From positions 69,880-133,879 of the forward strand of contig CAVQCX010000015.1 of NCBI GenBank assembly GCA_963711095.1: a stretch of 64,000 nucleotides of DNA, given 5' to 3'. Positions 35,561 to 43,350 of the stretch are shown here, piece after piece (positions within the stretch are counted from its first letter, which is position 1; each line of letters begins with the position of its first letter). The position numbers and the translations under genes are program-made. The notes under the pieces were generated by a model. That model worked only from the letters and a program-made list of their open reading frames with translations, did no database searches and was not told the origin of the DNA. The DNA is from CAVQCX01 sp963711095. Its GTDB lineage: Bacteria; Pseudomonadota; Gammaproteobacteria; Chromatiales; Chromatiaceae.

Positions 35561-36021
35561 CCAACCTCCTCCCGTGTCACGCAACGGACACCTGGTCCTG
35601 GCATCGGGATGACAGCTGAGGCGCAAAACAGCGCCGATCGCCTGCCGAAGTCCAGGCTCGGCTCGGCCACCCCGCAGGCAGTCGCGCCCGCTTGGGCGCC
35701 TGCTCGCGAAAATCTATCGGTGAATCGGTAACCTGCAGCAGCCGCAGGTCGGGCCCCTTTATTATGCAAAAAGCCGCATGTCGGCTCCGCGCAAAAAGAC
35801 TATCAATGCCGTGGGCGGAAGTAGAATTGAATTTTTCTAACTCCGCAAGATAAACCCCTTCAATCACCGGGGGGCGATCCCGAACACCGAGCACCGGGGG
35901 GCTCGATGGCGTCGACCAGACGCCGCCAACACGTGAGTCTGCGGCCGGCGTCCCGCTGACCCTCGACCGCGCGCACCCGAGCCCACAGGTCTGGCAGCAC
36001 AATCGGACGTCTGGCCGGCGA
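35561..36021. other. Leader region of the mtrCAB-like unit
   Basis: About 460 bases between the LysR gene and the decaheme gene, both on the minus strand. It contains the conserved motif at 35824-35864 and an AT-rich patch at 35757-35860. Minus-strand open frames here show no homology. Confidence 0.5.
35824..35864 (-). promoter_or_regulatory. Conserved upstream motif, copy 2 (mtrC-like gene)
   Basis: On the minus strand this reads ATTGAAGG, then TAT, then GTTAGAAAAATTCAATTC, matching the block at 25776-25816. ATTGAA and TTCAAT form inverted arms. It lies about 265 bases before the start codon and about 160 bases after the LysR gene. Confidence 0.55.
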
Positions 36022-37017
36022 TTAGGCCCGCCGCGGCACCTTGCCGATCCCAGGAACGGCCGGCAGCTGGCGAAACTCGATCGGCAGCGCAGGCTCCTCG
36101 GCCAGCACCACGTGGGAGCAGCCCGAGGGCAAGCTTAGCGCCGCCAGGATTGACTGGCACAGCACCTCCAGCAGCTCTCGCGCCTCGCAGTCCGGCCGAC
36201 AGGCCAGGCTGACCGGCCGGAACGGCACAACGTCCTCGAAGCAAAGCGCGCTCAGGTGGCTACGCGAGAACAGCGGCGAGCAGGCCACCGTGCAGGGCAC
36301 CACGGTGATGCCGATGCCGGCAACCACCATATGGAGAATGGCCTCGAACGATTGATTGCAACGATAGCCTCCGTTCGGGGCCTCGGAGAGCTCCGGCAGA
36401 AAGGCGAGCAGCTGCTCCGTGAAACCGCGCCCGTGGTCCAGCAGCAGCACCCGCTCTCGGCGCAGCGATTCGCGGTTGACCCCGCCGCAGCTCAATGGGT
36501 GCCCGGTGGGCACCACGACCTTGAAAGGCTCTTGGTACAGCAGCCGCGACTCGGTGCCAGGCAGGGCTGCCCGGGTCGACACGATGATGCCGTCGACGGC
36601 GCCGCTGGTCAGCTTCTTCGCAAGGACGGCGGGCGGCCCCGTCTCGATGTGGAGATCCACATTGGGCGCAAATCTCGTGATGTATGCCAGGGCGTGGGGC
36701 ATGACGTACGGGGCGACGGTGTCCATGACGCCGACGCGCAGGGCACCTACCAGGGGGTGCACAGGATCGCGCACCACCGATTTCAGCGTCTCTACCTCGC
36801 GCAGGATGCGCTCGGCCTGGCGTAGCACCTTGTAGCCGACGGGCGTGGGAATGGCGTCCCCGGGGTGGCGGATGAACAGCTCCACCCCCAGCTCCTCTTC
36901 GAGCTTCTTGATGCCGAGGCTGAGGGTTGGCTGGCTGACAAAACAGGACTCCGCCGCCCGGCCAAAGTGCTTTTCTCGGGCGACCGCGATCAGATAGCGA
37001 AACTGCTGGTGGTTCAT
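36022..37017 (-). CDS. LysR-family transcriptional regulator, OxyR-like
   Basis: The 331-residue DNA-binding regulator starts MNHQQFRYLIAVAREKHFGRAAE. The helix-turn-helix covers roughly residues 18-37 (HFGRAAESCFVSQPTLSLGI). The C-terminal effector domain contains LRVGVMDTVAPYVMPHALAY and HMVVAGIGITVVP, as in OxyR-type LysR proteins. The OxyR redox cysteine pair is not conserved in the LLLDHGRGFTEQLL region, so peroxide sensing cannot be assumed. The gene precedes the mtrCAB-like unit on the same strand and is a candidate regulator of it. Confidence 0.88.
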   Translation of the reverse strand: MNHQQFRYLIAVAREKHFGRAAESCFVSQPTLSLGIKKLEEELGVELFIRHPGDAIPTPVGYKVLRQAERILREVETLKSVVRDPVHPLVGALRVGVMDTVAPYVMPHALAYITRFAPNVDLHIETGPPAVLAKKLTSGAVDGIIVSTRAALPGTESRLLYQEPFKVVVPTGHPLSCGGVNRESLRRERVLLLDHGRGFTEQLLAFLPELSEAPNGGYRCNQSFEAILHMVVAGIGITVVPCTVACSPLFSRSHLSALCFEDVVPFRPVSLACRPDCEARELLEVLCQSILAALSLPSGCSHVVLAEEPALPIEFRQLPAVPGIGKVPRRA

Positions 37018-37409
37018 CGTCTTGCCCGCTGGCTTCTTGTGTCGGACGCTCGGGGTGGCACCGGGCCGGGTCCCAGACATCGGGTTGCATGGGTGGCGCC
37101 GTGCCTGGCAGAGTGCAAACGACGCGACGCGGCCACCAGTTGCGAATATTAGTTAGTTCCTTTCTCAAGTCGCGGATCGGTCATGACTCGGGTCAAATCT
37201 TACGCTGATATCGTCCCCGGGCGACAGGGCCCGCTCACAGCGGTCCGGCTGAGATCTGGGAAGCAGCTCGCACTGCGCCCGATGCGACCCCACTTTGACG
37301 CGACACGGCAGCCGCCCGCCGGACCACCGGGCCGCCTGCTCCCGGCACGCGGGCAGCGGAGCGGGCGCGGGCACATCCGCGCGCGCAGCACAAGCTTGGT
37401 GAGAGCGCC
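37018..37409. other. Intergenic region upstream of the LysR gene
   Basis: About 390 bases with no gene recognised. A minus-strand TAATAT near 37147 is a possible -10 for the LysR gene. The rest is GC-rich and shows no structure that could be named. Confidence 0.35.
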
Positions 37410-37631
37410 TCAGCCGCCTTTCCGATCCTCGTCCTTGCCTGACGCGCTCCCCCGCTCCGCCGAGTGCGCGCCGTAGCCTGGGATCATGGGATCGTCGTCA
37501 TCCATGAGGATGCGGTGGGCGGGACCTTCGAGATCGTCGAACTGGCCGGTCTTCACGGACCAGATGAAGAAGGCGACGGCTACGCCGAGCAGCAGCACCG
37601 CCAGGGGAATCAACATATAGAGAATCGACAC
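37410..37631 (-). CDS. ccoS: cbb3-type cytochrome oxidase assembly protein CcoS
   Basis: The 73-residue protein has a single N-terminal membrane segment (LIPLAVLLLGVAVAFFIW) followed by the conserved SVKTGQFDDLEGPAHRIL motif of CcoS. CcoS helps insert cofactors into cbb3 oxidase. It directly follows ccoI with a 3-base gap, the usual ccoI-ccoS order. The oxidase structural genes ccoNOPQ are not in this window. Confidence 0.95.
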   Translation of the reverse strand: MSILYMLIPLAVLLLGVAVAFFIWSVKTGQFDDLEGPAHRILMDDDDPMIPGYGAHSAERGSASGKDEDRKGG

Positions 37632-37634
37632 TTC

Positions 37635-40088
37635 TCAGGCACACCCGTGTTGGGAGATTCGCCTGAGCCGCAACGCGTTGGCGACCACGACGAGCGAGCT
37701 CAGGGACATGCCGATCGCCGCCATCCAGGGAGCCACCCAGCCGGCAGCCGCCAGGGGCACGGCCACCGCATTATAGACCAGCGCCCAGCCCAGGTTCTGG
37801 CGAATGATCCGGACGGTCCTGCGCGCCTGGACGACGCCGGTTGCCAGGTGACCGAGCCGCTCCGAGAGCAGCACCATGTCGGCGCTGGCGTGGGCCAGCT
37901 GGGTGCCCGAGCCCATGGCCAGGGAGACCTGGGCAGCGGCGAGCACCGGCGCATCGTTCACGCCGTCGCCGACCATGGCAACCACGGCCCCCTCGGCCTG
38001 AAGCGCGCGGACCCGCTCAAGCTTATCCCGCGGGCCCATGCCGGAGCGGTATTCCGCCACGCCGAGCCGCTCCGCAGCCGCTCGGACGGGGCCGGATGCA
38101 TCTCCGCTGAGCAGCTCCAGGTGCAGCCCGAGACGGCGCAGGCAAGCCAGGGTAGCCCCCGCGTCGGGACGCAGCTCGTCGCTCAGCACAAACCAGGCGA
38201 TGATGCCCTGCTCATCACCCAGCGCCACAAGGGTCGCCGCCAGATCCGGCGCGGGCGCGGTCGACGGCTCAGCGCGAAGGGACGCGACGAAACCCGGACT
38301 GCCCACCCGATACAGCCGGTTATCCACCCGCCCCTCCACGCCCTGTCCGGGGAGGGCCGAAACCCCGGTCGCGCACAATCCGTCCGAGCTCGCGGCCGCC
38401 AGCACCTGTGCCACCGGGTGCTCGGAGCTGCGCTCCAGGGCTGCAGCAATAGCCAGCGCGCGCGCCGGGTCGATGCCGCGTAGCGGGCGAGTCTCGGTCA
38501 GACGCAGCTGTCCGCGGGTCAGCGTGCCGGTCTTGTCGAGCACCAGGTGGGTGGCCCGGGCCAGGGTCTCCAGGGCATGCCCGCGGGTGGTCAGGAGTCC
38601 GGCACGGGTCAGCGCCCCGGTCGCCACGGTCACTGCCGCGGGGGTCGCCAGGGACAGCGCGCAGGGGCAGGTGACCACCAGCACGGAGAGGGTGATCGCG
38701 AAGGCATGCCCCGGATCGTGCACCCACCAGTACCAGGCAACGCCCGCGGCGAGCACCAGCAGGCCGGCGACGAACCAGGCGGCCACCCGATCGGCCAGCA
38801 GCGCCACCCTGGGCTTCTCGGTCTGCGCCCGGTCGAGCAGCCTGACGATGGAGGAGACCACCGTGTCCTCGCCCACCTTCTCGATGCGCATCACCAGCGG
38901 ACTCTCGACATTGAGCGTTCCGCCTACCAGGGGATCGCCCGCCGCGCGGGCGCGCGGCAGGCTCTCGCCGGTGAGCAACGATTCGTCCACGGAGCTCGCA
39001 CCCTCGAGCACCAGGCCATCGGCGGGCACGGTCTCACCGGGACGCACCCGCACCCGATCCCCCGGAACCAGCTCGGCGACCGCGACGGCCTCCTCGCCGC
39101 CCGCGCTGAGCCGGGTCGCCGTGGCCGGCAGCAGGCGAACCAGCTCCTCGGCCGCCTGTCCGGCGCGATGGCGCGCGCCCATCTCCAGGAAGCGGCTGCC
39201 AAGCAGAAAGAAGGTGAACATGGTGACCGAGTCGTAGTAGACCTCGCCGGCATTGGTCAGCGTGTGCCAGATGCTGGCCAGCAAGGCCGCACCTATGGCC
39301 AGGGAGACGGGTAGATCCATGCCCAGCCGGCGGCGCTTGAGATCCCGCCAGGCGGACCGGAAGAAGGTACCGCCGGAGTAGACCACCACCGGGACGCTGA
39401 TGACCAGGCTGACCCAGCGCATGAACCCGCGCATGTCGAGCTCCATGCCCGAGTAGTCACCCGCGTAGAGGGCCACGGCGATCATCATCACCTGCATGGC
39501 GCCCAGACCCGCCACCGCAAGCCGGCGCAGGGCCCTGGAGCGCTCCTTTTTCTGCACCGCCTCCTGCCTGCCGGAGTCGAACGGATGGGCCAGGTAGCCG
39601 ATGGCGGCGACCGCCTTGAGGATGTCGCTGAGGTGGATGCGCCCGTCGTCCCAGCGCACCCGGGCTCGGTGGGTGGAATAGTTGACCTGGAATTCCAGGA
39701 CCCCGGGCAGGCGGCTCAGGTAATGCTCGTTCAACCAGACGCAGGCCGCGCAGGTAATGCCCTCCAGGATCAGCGAGGCCTGCCGGACCGCGCCCTCGTC
39801 GACCTCGACGAAGCTCTCCTGCAGTCGGGCCTGGTCGTACAGCTCCATGCGTCGCAGGGCGGCGGGCACCAGCTCTTCGGCCGTGCGCGCCGGGGCGGTG
39901 CGATGACCATAGAAGCCCTCCAGGCCCCCGGCCACGATCGCTCGGGCGACCGCCTCGCAGCCGTGGCAGCACATCGGGCGGGATTCGCCGCGGATCGCCA
40001 CGCTGCAGTCGAAGCCCCGGGGTACCGGTTGCCCACAGTGGAAGCAGTGCGCGGGGTCCGCGTCGCAAGCGTGACGAACGGCGCTCAT
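37635..40088 (-). CDS. ccoI: Copper-translocating P-type ATPase CcoI
   Basis: The 817-residue P1B ATPase exports copper for cbb3 oxidase assembly. The N-terminus has a cysteine cluster (CFHCGQPVP, then CCHGCEAVA) typical of CcoI/FixI, then a heavy-metal domain with GITCAACVWLNEHYL. TGES marks the actuator domain. The membrane copper site is CPC in TCPCALSLATP. The phosphorylation site is DKTGTLTRG. MVGDGVNDAPVL marks the hinge. The open frame extends 159 bases upstream without homology, so the Met at 40088 is taken as the start. Confidence 0.95.
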   Translation of the reverse strand: MSAVRHACDADPAHCFHCGQPVPRGFDCSVAIRGESRPMCCHGCEAVARAIVAGGLEGFYGHRTAPARTAEELVPAALRRMELYDQARLQESFVEVDEGAVRQASLILEGITCAACVWLNEHYLSRLPGVLEFQVNYSTHRARVRWDDGRIHLSDILKAVAAIGYLAHPFDSGRQEAVQKKERSRALRRLAVAGLGAMQVMMIAVALYAGDYSGMELDMRGFMRWVSLVISVPVVVYSGGTFFRSAWRDLKRRRLGMDLPVSLAIGAALLASIWHTLTNAGEVYYDSVTMFTFFLLGSRFLEMGARHRAGQAAEELVRLLPATATRLSAGGEEAVAVAELVPGDRVRVRPGETVPADGLVLEGASSVDESLLTGESLPRARAAGDPLVGGTLNVESPLVMRIEKVGEDTVVSSIVRLLDRAQTEKPRVALLADRVAAWFVAGLLVLAAGVAWYWWVHDPGHAFAITLSVLVVTCPCALSLATPAAVTVATGALTRAGLLTTRGHALETLARATHLVLDKTGTLTRGQLRLTETRPLRGIDPARALAIAAALERSSEHPVAQVLAAASSDGLCATGVSALPGQGVEGRVDNRLYRVGSPGFVASLRAEPSTAPAPDLAATLVALGDEQGIIAWFVLSDELRPDAGATLACLRRLGLHLELLSGDASGPVRAAAERLGVAEYRSGMGPRDKLERVRALQAEGAVVAMVGDGVNDAPVLAAAQVSLAMGSGTQLAHASADMVLLSERLGHLATGVVQARRTVRIIRQNLGWALVYNAVAVPLAAAGWVAPWMAAIGMSLSSLVVVANALRLRRISQHGCA

Positions 40089-40507
40089 GGGGGACGGATC
40101 GGCGAGATTCGTGGCGTGAAGGGCGCATATTCTACCACGCACCCGCGGGACGTCGTTCAGATGCCCTGGGGAGCCAGGTCGGTCTTTCGGGAGACAGACG
40201 CACGGCTGCGCCTGCTCTGCAGAGACCAGCCGCGCCCGCGTGAGCATGTGGATGTGGATACGCAGGAAGCCTTTCGTCGCCTCCCGGAATCCTTCAGAAT
40301 AGCCGCCAGCTCAGGCATTGCCGCCGCGAGCGGTTACCGCTGACTGGCCCGGACCGGCAACCCGAGCATCGTTGTCGCTCCCTGGCTCACGTGAACGGGC
40401 AGTGTCTGGCAAATTAGCCTATCTTGCTCTATACAAGCGGTATGATGAGCCAATAACATCAAAGGCTTTTGCGTAGTCTTGAAACCATATCTCTTAGGAG
40501 TTGAGCA
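40089..40507. other. Intergenic region between divergent ccoI and the YflT-like gene
   Basis: About 420 bases with no gene recognised. A TATGAT near 40441 is a possible -10 for the + strand gene, and AGGAG lies 7 bases before its ATG. Confidence 0.4.
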
Positions 40508-41017
40508 ATGAGGAGACTTTACTTTCTGCTGCCAGACATTGGCAGCGCGAAGACCATCGTCGATGAGCTTCTGCTGGCCCGTGTCGAAGAGCGGCGTATT
40601 CATATTGCCGCCGCCGACCACCATGCCTTGTCGGAGGCCCATTTGCCGGAAGCCAACCTGCTGCAGGCAAGCGACTTCGTCCCGGCCGTGGAGCGGGGTC
40701 TCGCGATCGGCGGGGCTACCGGAGTCCTGGCGGGCATCGCAGCCATCACCCTCGGCGGCGTGGCCCTGGCGGGCGGCGCGATACTCGGCGTGGGCCTGGC
40801 GGGGGCCGGAGTCGGCGCCTGGATCTCCGGCATGATCGGCGTCTCGGCGCCCAGCTCACGGCTCAAGGAATTCGAGGCGGCGATCGGAACGGGCAGCCTC
40901 ATGATGATGGTGGACGTGTCCAAGAGCCGCGTGGAGGAAATCACGGCGCTGGTCAAGTCACACCATCCCGAGGCCGAGATCGAGGGCACAGAGCCGGTTA
41001 TCCCGGCCTTTCCGTAA
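40508..41017 (+). CDS. Stress-type membrane-associated protein (DUF1269/YflT-like)
   Basis: The 169-residue protein begins MRRLYFLLPDIGSAKTIVDEL, an N-terminal alpha/beta domain. A glycine-rich hydrophobic hairpin follows (GGATGVLAGIAAITLGGVALAGGAILGVGLAGAGVGAW, residues about 68-105), then a C-terminal domain of the form MMMVDVSKSRVEEITALVKSHHPEA. This two-domain plan with a glycine-zipper hairpin is seen in DUF1269/YflT stress proteins. A clear AGGAG site precedes it. Function is unknown. Confidence 0.75.
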   Translation: MRRLYFLLPDIGSAKTIVDELLLARVEERRIHIAAADHHALSEAHLPEANLLQASDFVPAVERGLAIGGATGVLAGIAAITLGGVALAGGAILGVGLAGAGVGAWISGMIGVSAPSSRLKEFEAAIGTGSLMMMVDVSKSRVEEITALVKSHHPEAEIEGTEPVIPAFP

Positions 41018-41612
41018 GCCGCCTTCGATCCGCGCCCCCCACACCCGGAAGGCGCCCGTATTCTGCTACAGATACCGGCGCCGCATTTAGTCCGGCTCCC
41101 ATGCTGCCATGAATGACTGATCCCGGTCCGCCATCTGGCCGGGATCATGGGAGCTGCAGCTGCCTTGGAGCCACTGCACTGGCATTGCCCGATGCAGCCA
41201 GCGCCGTCTTGCGCATCGCCCTGCGTCTGGCTGGTCGATAGGCTTGTGCGGGGAGAGAGTCCGGGGCCTTCGCCACGATCCGGGGCGGTGAGCCTTGTCT
41301 CCTCGAAGCCCGGCCCTTAGCCAATGCCGCTCCCCTGCCCAGATCAATCGAAAAATCCGACGCGGTTCCGCTTTCGCTTGCGACAAGCCCCACAGTCCGA
41401 CAGGCTGCCGCCAGCGAGTTGATGGCCATATGCACCGGTGCACGCCTTGCCGATCACCCTCATCGCGGATACGCTCGCGGGCATACCCTGTCTGAGGCAG
41501 TTGGATTGCATGACCTTGAGCCGGTATCGGGAGCTTCATGTGCGAGCCTTGCCTTGGCGGCCGCCCGCCAGCCGGTACCATGGCCGCAATGATTTACACA
41601 ACGAGGTGGTCG
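41018..41612. other. Intergenic stretch containing a diverged MITE copy
   Basis: About 600 bases with no convincing gene. It contains the partial MITE relative at 41325-41410 and ends with the GAGGT ribosome site for the DUF2970 gene. Confidence 0.5.
41325..41410 (-). mobile_element. Partial relative of the 15783 MITE-like element
   Basis: Read on the minus strand from 41410, GGCAGCCTGTCGGACTGTGG continues into AAGCGGAACCGCGTCGGATT, paralleling the left half of the element at 15783. Only one end is clear and similarity fades further in, so this is a decayed or truncated copy. Confidence 0.6.
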
Positions 41613-41837
41613 ATGAGTCCTAAAGAAAACAGCGAGCGGAAAGCGCCTTCATTCTTCAGCGTGCTGGCCAGTGTGCTGGCGAGCATGTTCGGAGTGCAAA
41701 GCTCCAGCAAACACCAGGCTGATTTTACACGCGGCAAGCCCATTCACTATATCTTGGTAGCCCTGCTGGTCACGGCCGTCTTTGTATTGACGGTATGGGG
41801 CGTGGTGAAGCTGGTGCTTCGCAGCATAAGTTACTAA
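41613..41837 (+). CDS. DUF2970 family small membrane protein
   Basis: The 74-residue protein reads FFSVLASVLASMFGVQSSS, then DFTRGKPIHYILVALLVTAVFVLTVWGVVKLVL. It has one strong membrane helix and the DUF2970 pattern. GAGGT lies 6 bases upstream of the ATG. DUF2970 genes usually sit between ctaG and coxC in proteobacterial oxidase clusters. Here it lies about 5 kb away, beyond cyoE and on the opposite strand, so the cluster appears rearranged. Function is unknown. Confidence 0.82.
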   Translation: MSPKENSERKAPSFFSVLASVLASMFGVQSSSKHQADFTRGKPIHYILVALLVTAVFVLTVWGVVKLVLRSISY

Positions 41838-42118
41838 GGGCCACACGAGTGGTGTCACACGCCCCGGGGTAAGCCTGTCGGGACACGCCGTGAATACATC
41901 CCTGTAGACTCTAGGCTCGGCGGCCACCTTGCTGGCGCCAAGCTATCCTGCTTGGCGTGCAAGTGCGAGGCTCGCCATCCCTGGCAAACCCGTTCGGCGG
42001 GAGGAATGCCCACCGGACACTCCTCTTTTCCGCCTCGCCCGGGCGGCCGGCTCTCCCTCCGGATTCATCCCGAGCCGCCCGAAATTGATGTGGATTTACT
42101 AGTGACTTTCTTAGTAAC
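41836..42118 (+). repeat. Dispersed non-coding repeat, copy B
   Basis: This segment aligns with 21729-22073. It starts right after the DUF2970 stop with AAGGGCCACACGAGTGGTG and ends near TAGTGACTTTCTTAGTAACG. It lacks the ~80-base internal block of copy A and has no nested palindromic element. Confidence 0.7.
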
Positions 42119-42438
42119 GAGGCTGGCCTCGAGAATACGGGGCGACACTTGCCGGTAGGTCATCTGTCGCGATCGGCATGACTGAGAAAGCAAGCGCGCT
42201 GCTTCCGAGGGCTCTTGCCAGCTGGGTCGCGGCGGCGAAACCGGGGTCACCCGCGGCGGCGGGCGTCCCTGCATGGGCCGACGCGGACAATGATTAGCGC
42301 CCGCAAGTGCAGCCCTCCACCAGATCTACGCGACAATCAGCACCACGGCTGCCTCCCCGCGCTCCGATACAAAGGCCAGTCAGGTGCGACCGGCCCGTGC
42401 TGTGTCTCGGTCCGCGGACCTATTTCCCCCCTCACCCA
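42119..42438. other. Gene-free region between the repeat and cyoE
   Basis: About 320 bases in which no gene, repeat or clear terminator was recognised. Confidence 0.4.
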
Positions 42439-43350
42439 TCAGAGAAAAGCCCGGGAGGCGACCAGGACGTAGTGGTCCGCCAGCAGAAACGCGAACAGGG
42501 CGGTCAGGTAAAAGATCGAGTAGCCGAAGGTCTTCATGGCGTGGTCATCGCCTGCCGCCCAGTAGAGCACCAGGGCGTGGTAGACGAAGCCAATGCCCAA
42601 CGCCAGTGCGCCGGCGAGATAGAGCACCCCGCTCATATGGGTCAAGAACGGCATGAGGGTGACCGCCAGCAGCACGAGCGTGTAGAGAAGGATGTTCAGC
42701 TTAGTGAAGGGCACCCCGTGGGTCACGGGCAGCATCGGTATACCCGCCTTCGCGTATTCGTTGCGCCGTTTGATGGCCAGCGCCCAGAAGTGCGGTGGAG
42801 TCCAGACGAAGATGACCAGGAACAACAGCAGGGCGCTGCTATTGATGTCGCCGGTGACAGCGACCCATCCGAGCACCGGCGGGGTGGCACCGGCCGCGCC
42901 GCCGAGCACGATGTTCTGGGGCGTCGAGCGCTTGAGGAACATCGTGTAGATCACCGCATAGCCGATCATCGAGATGAAGGTCAGCAGCGCGGTCAGCGGG
43001 TTGACGAAGAGCACCAGGATCGCCATGGACAGCGCGCCAAGGGTGAGCGCGAAACGGATCGCGGCCCGCGGGGACAGCACCCCCTGGGGCAATGGCCGAT
43101 TGTGCGTCCGCTCCATGATGGCATCGCTGCGCTGATCCACCCAGTGATTGACCGCGGCCCCCGAAGCCGCGCCCAGCGCGATGCCGAGGGTCCCGAAGAC
43201 CAGGGTGTCGAGGGGTATGGCGCCAGGTGTGGACAACAGCATGCCGACCACCGCGGTGAACACGATCAGCGCGACTACCTTGGGTTTGCACAGTGCGAAG
43301 TAGTCCCGCCAATAAAGCGCGGAGGCCTTGTGTAGGATGAGCTCGGTCAT
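42439..43350 (-). CDS. cyoE: Protohaem IX farnesyltransferase (haem O synthase)
   Basis: The 303-residue polytopic membrane enzyme converts haem B to haem O, the precursor of haem A for aa3 oxidase. The prenyltransferase motif NHWVDQRSDAIMERTHNRPL (around residues 65-90) carries the two aspartates that bind the farnesyl diphosphate metal. The second cytoplasmic loop has KRRNEYAKAGIPMLP. Its start overlaps the ctaA stop by 4 bases (ATGA). The open frame upstream belongs to shadow reading through ctaA. Confidence 0.95.
   Translation of the reverse strand: MTELILHKASALYWRDYFALCKPKVVALIVFTAVVGMLLSTPGAIPLDTLVFGTLGIALGAASGAAVNHWVDQRSDAIMERTHNRPLPQGVLSPRAAIRFALTLGALSMAILVLFVNPLTALLTFISMIGYAVIYTMFLKRSTPQNIVLGGAAGATPPVLGWVAVTGDINSSALLLFLVIFVWTPPHFWALAIKRRNEYAKAGIPMLPVTHGVPFTKLNILLYTLVLLAVTLMPFLTHMSGVLYLAGALALGIGFVYHALVLYWAAGDDHAMKTFGYSIFYLTALFAFLLADHYVLVASRAFL

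Noticed and set aside
36022..37017. Calling the LysR gene oxyR
   Set aside because: The effector domain is OxyR-like, but the redox cysteine pair is missing, so the gene name is not justified.
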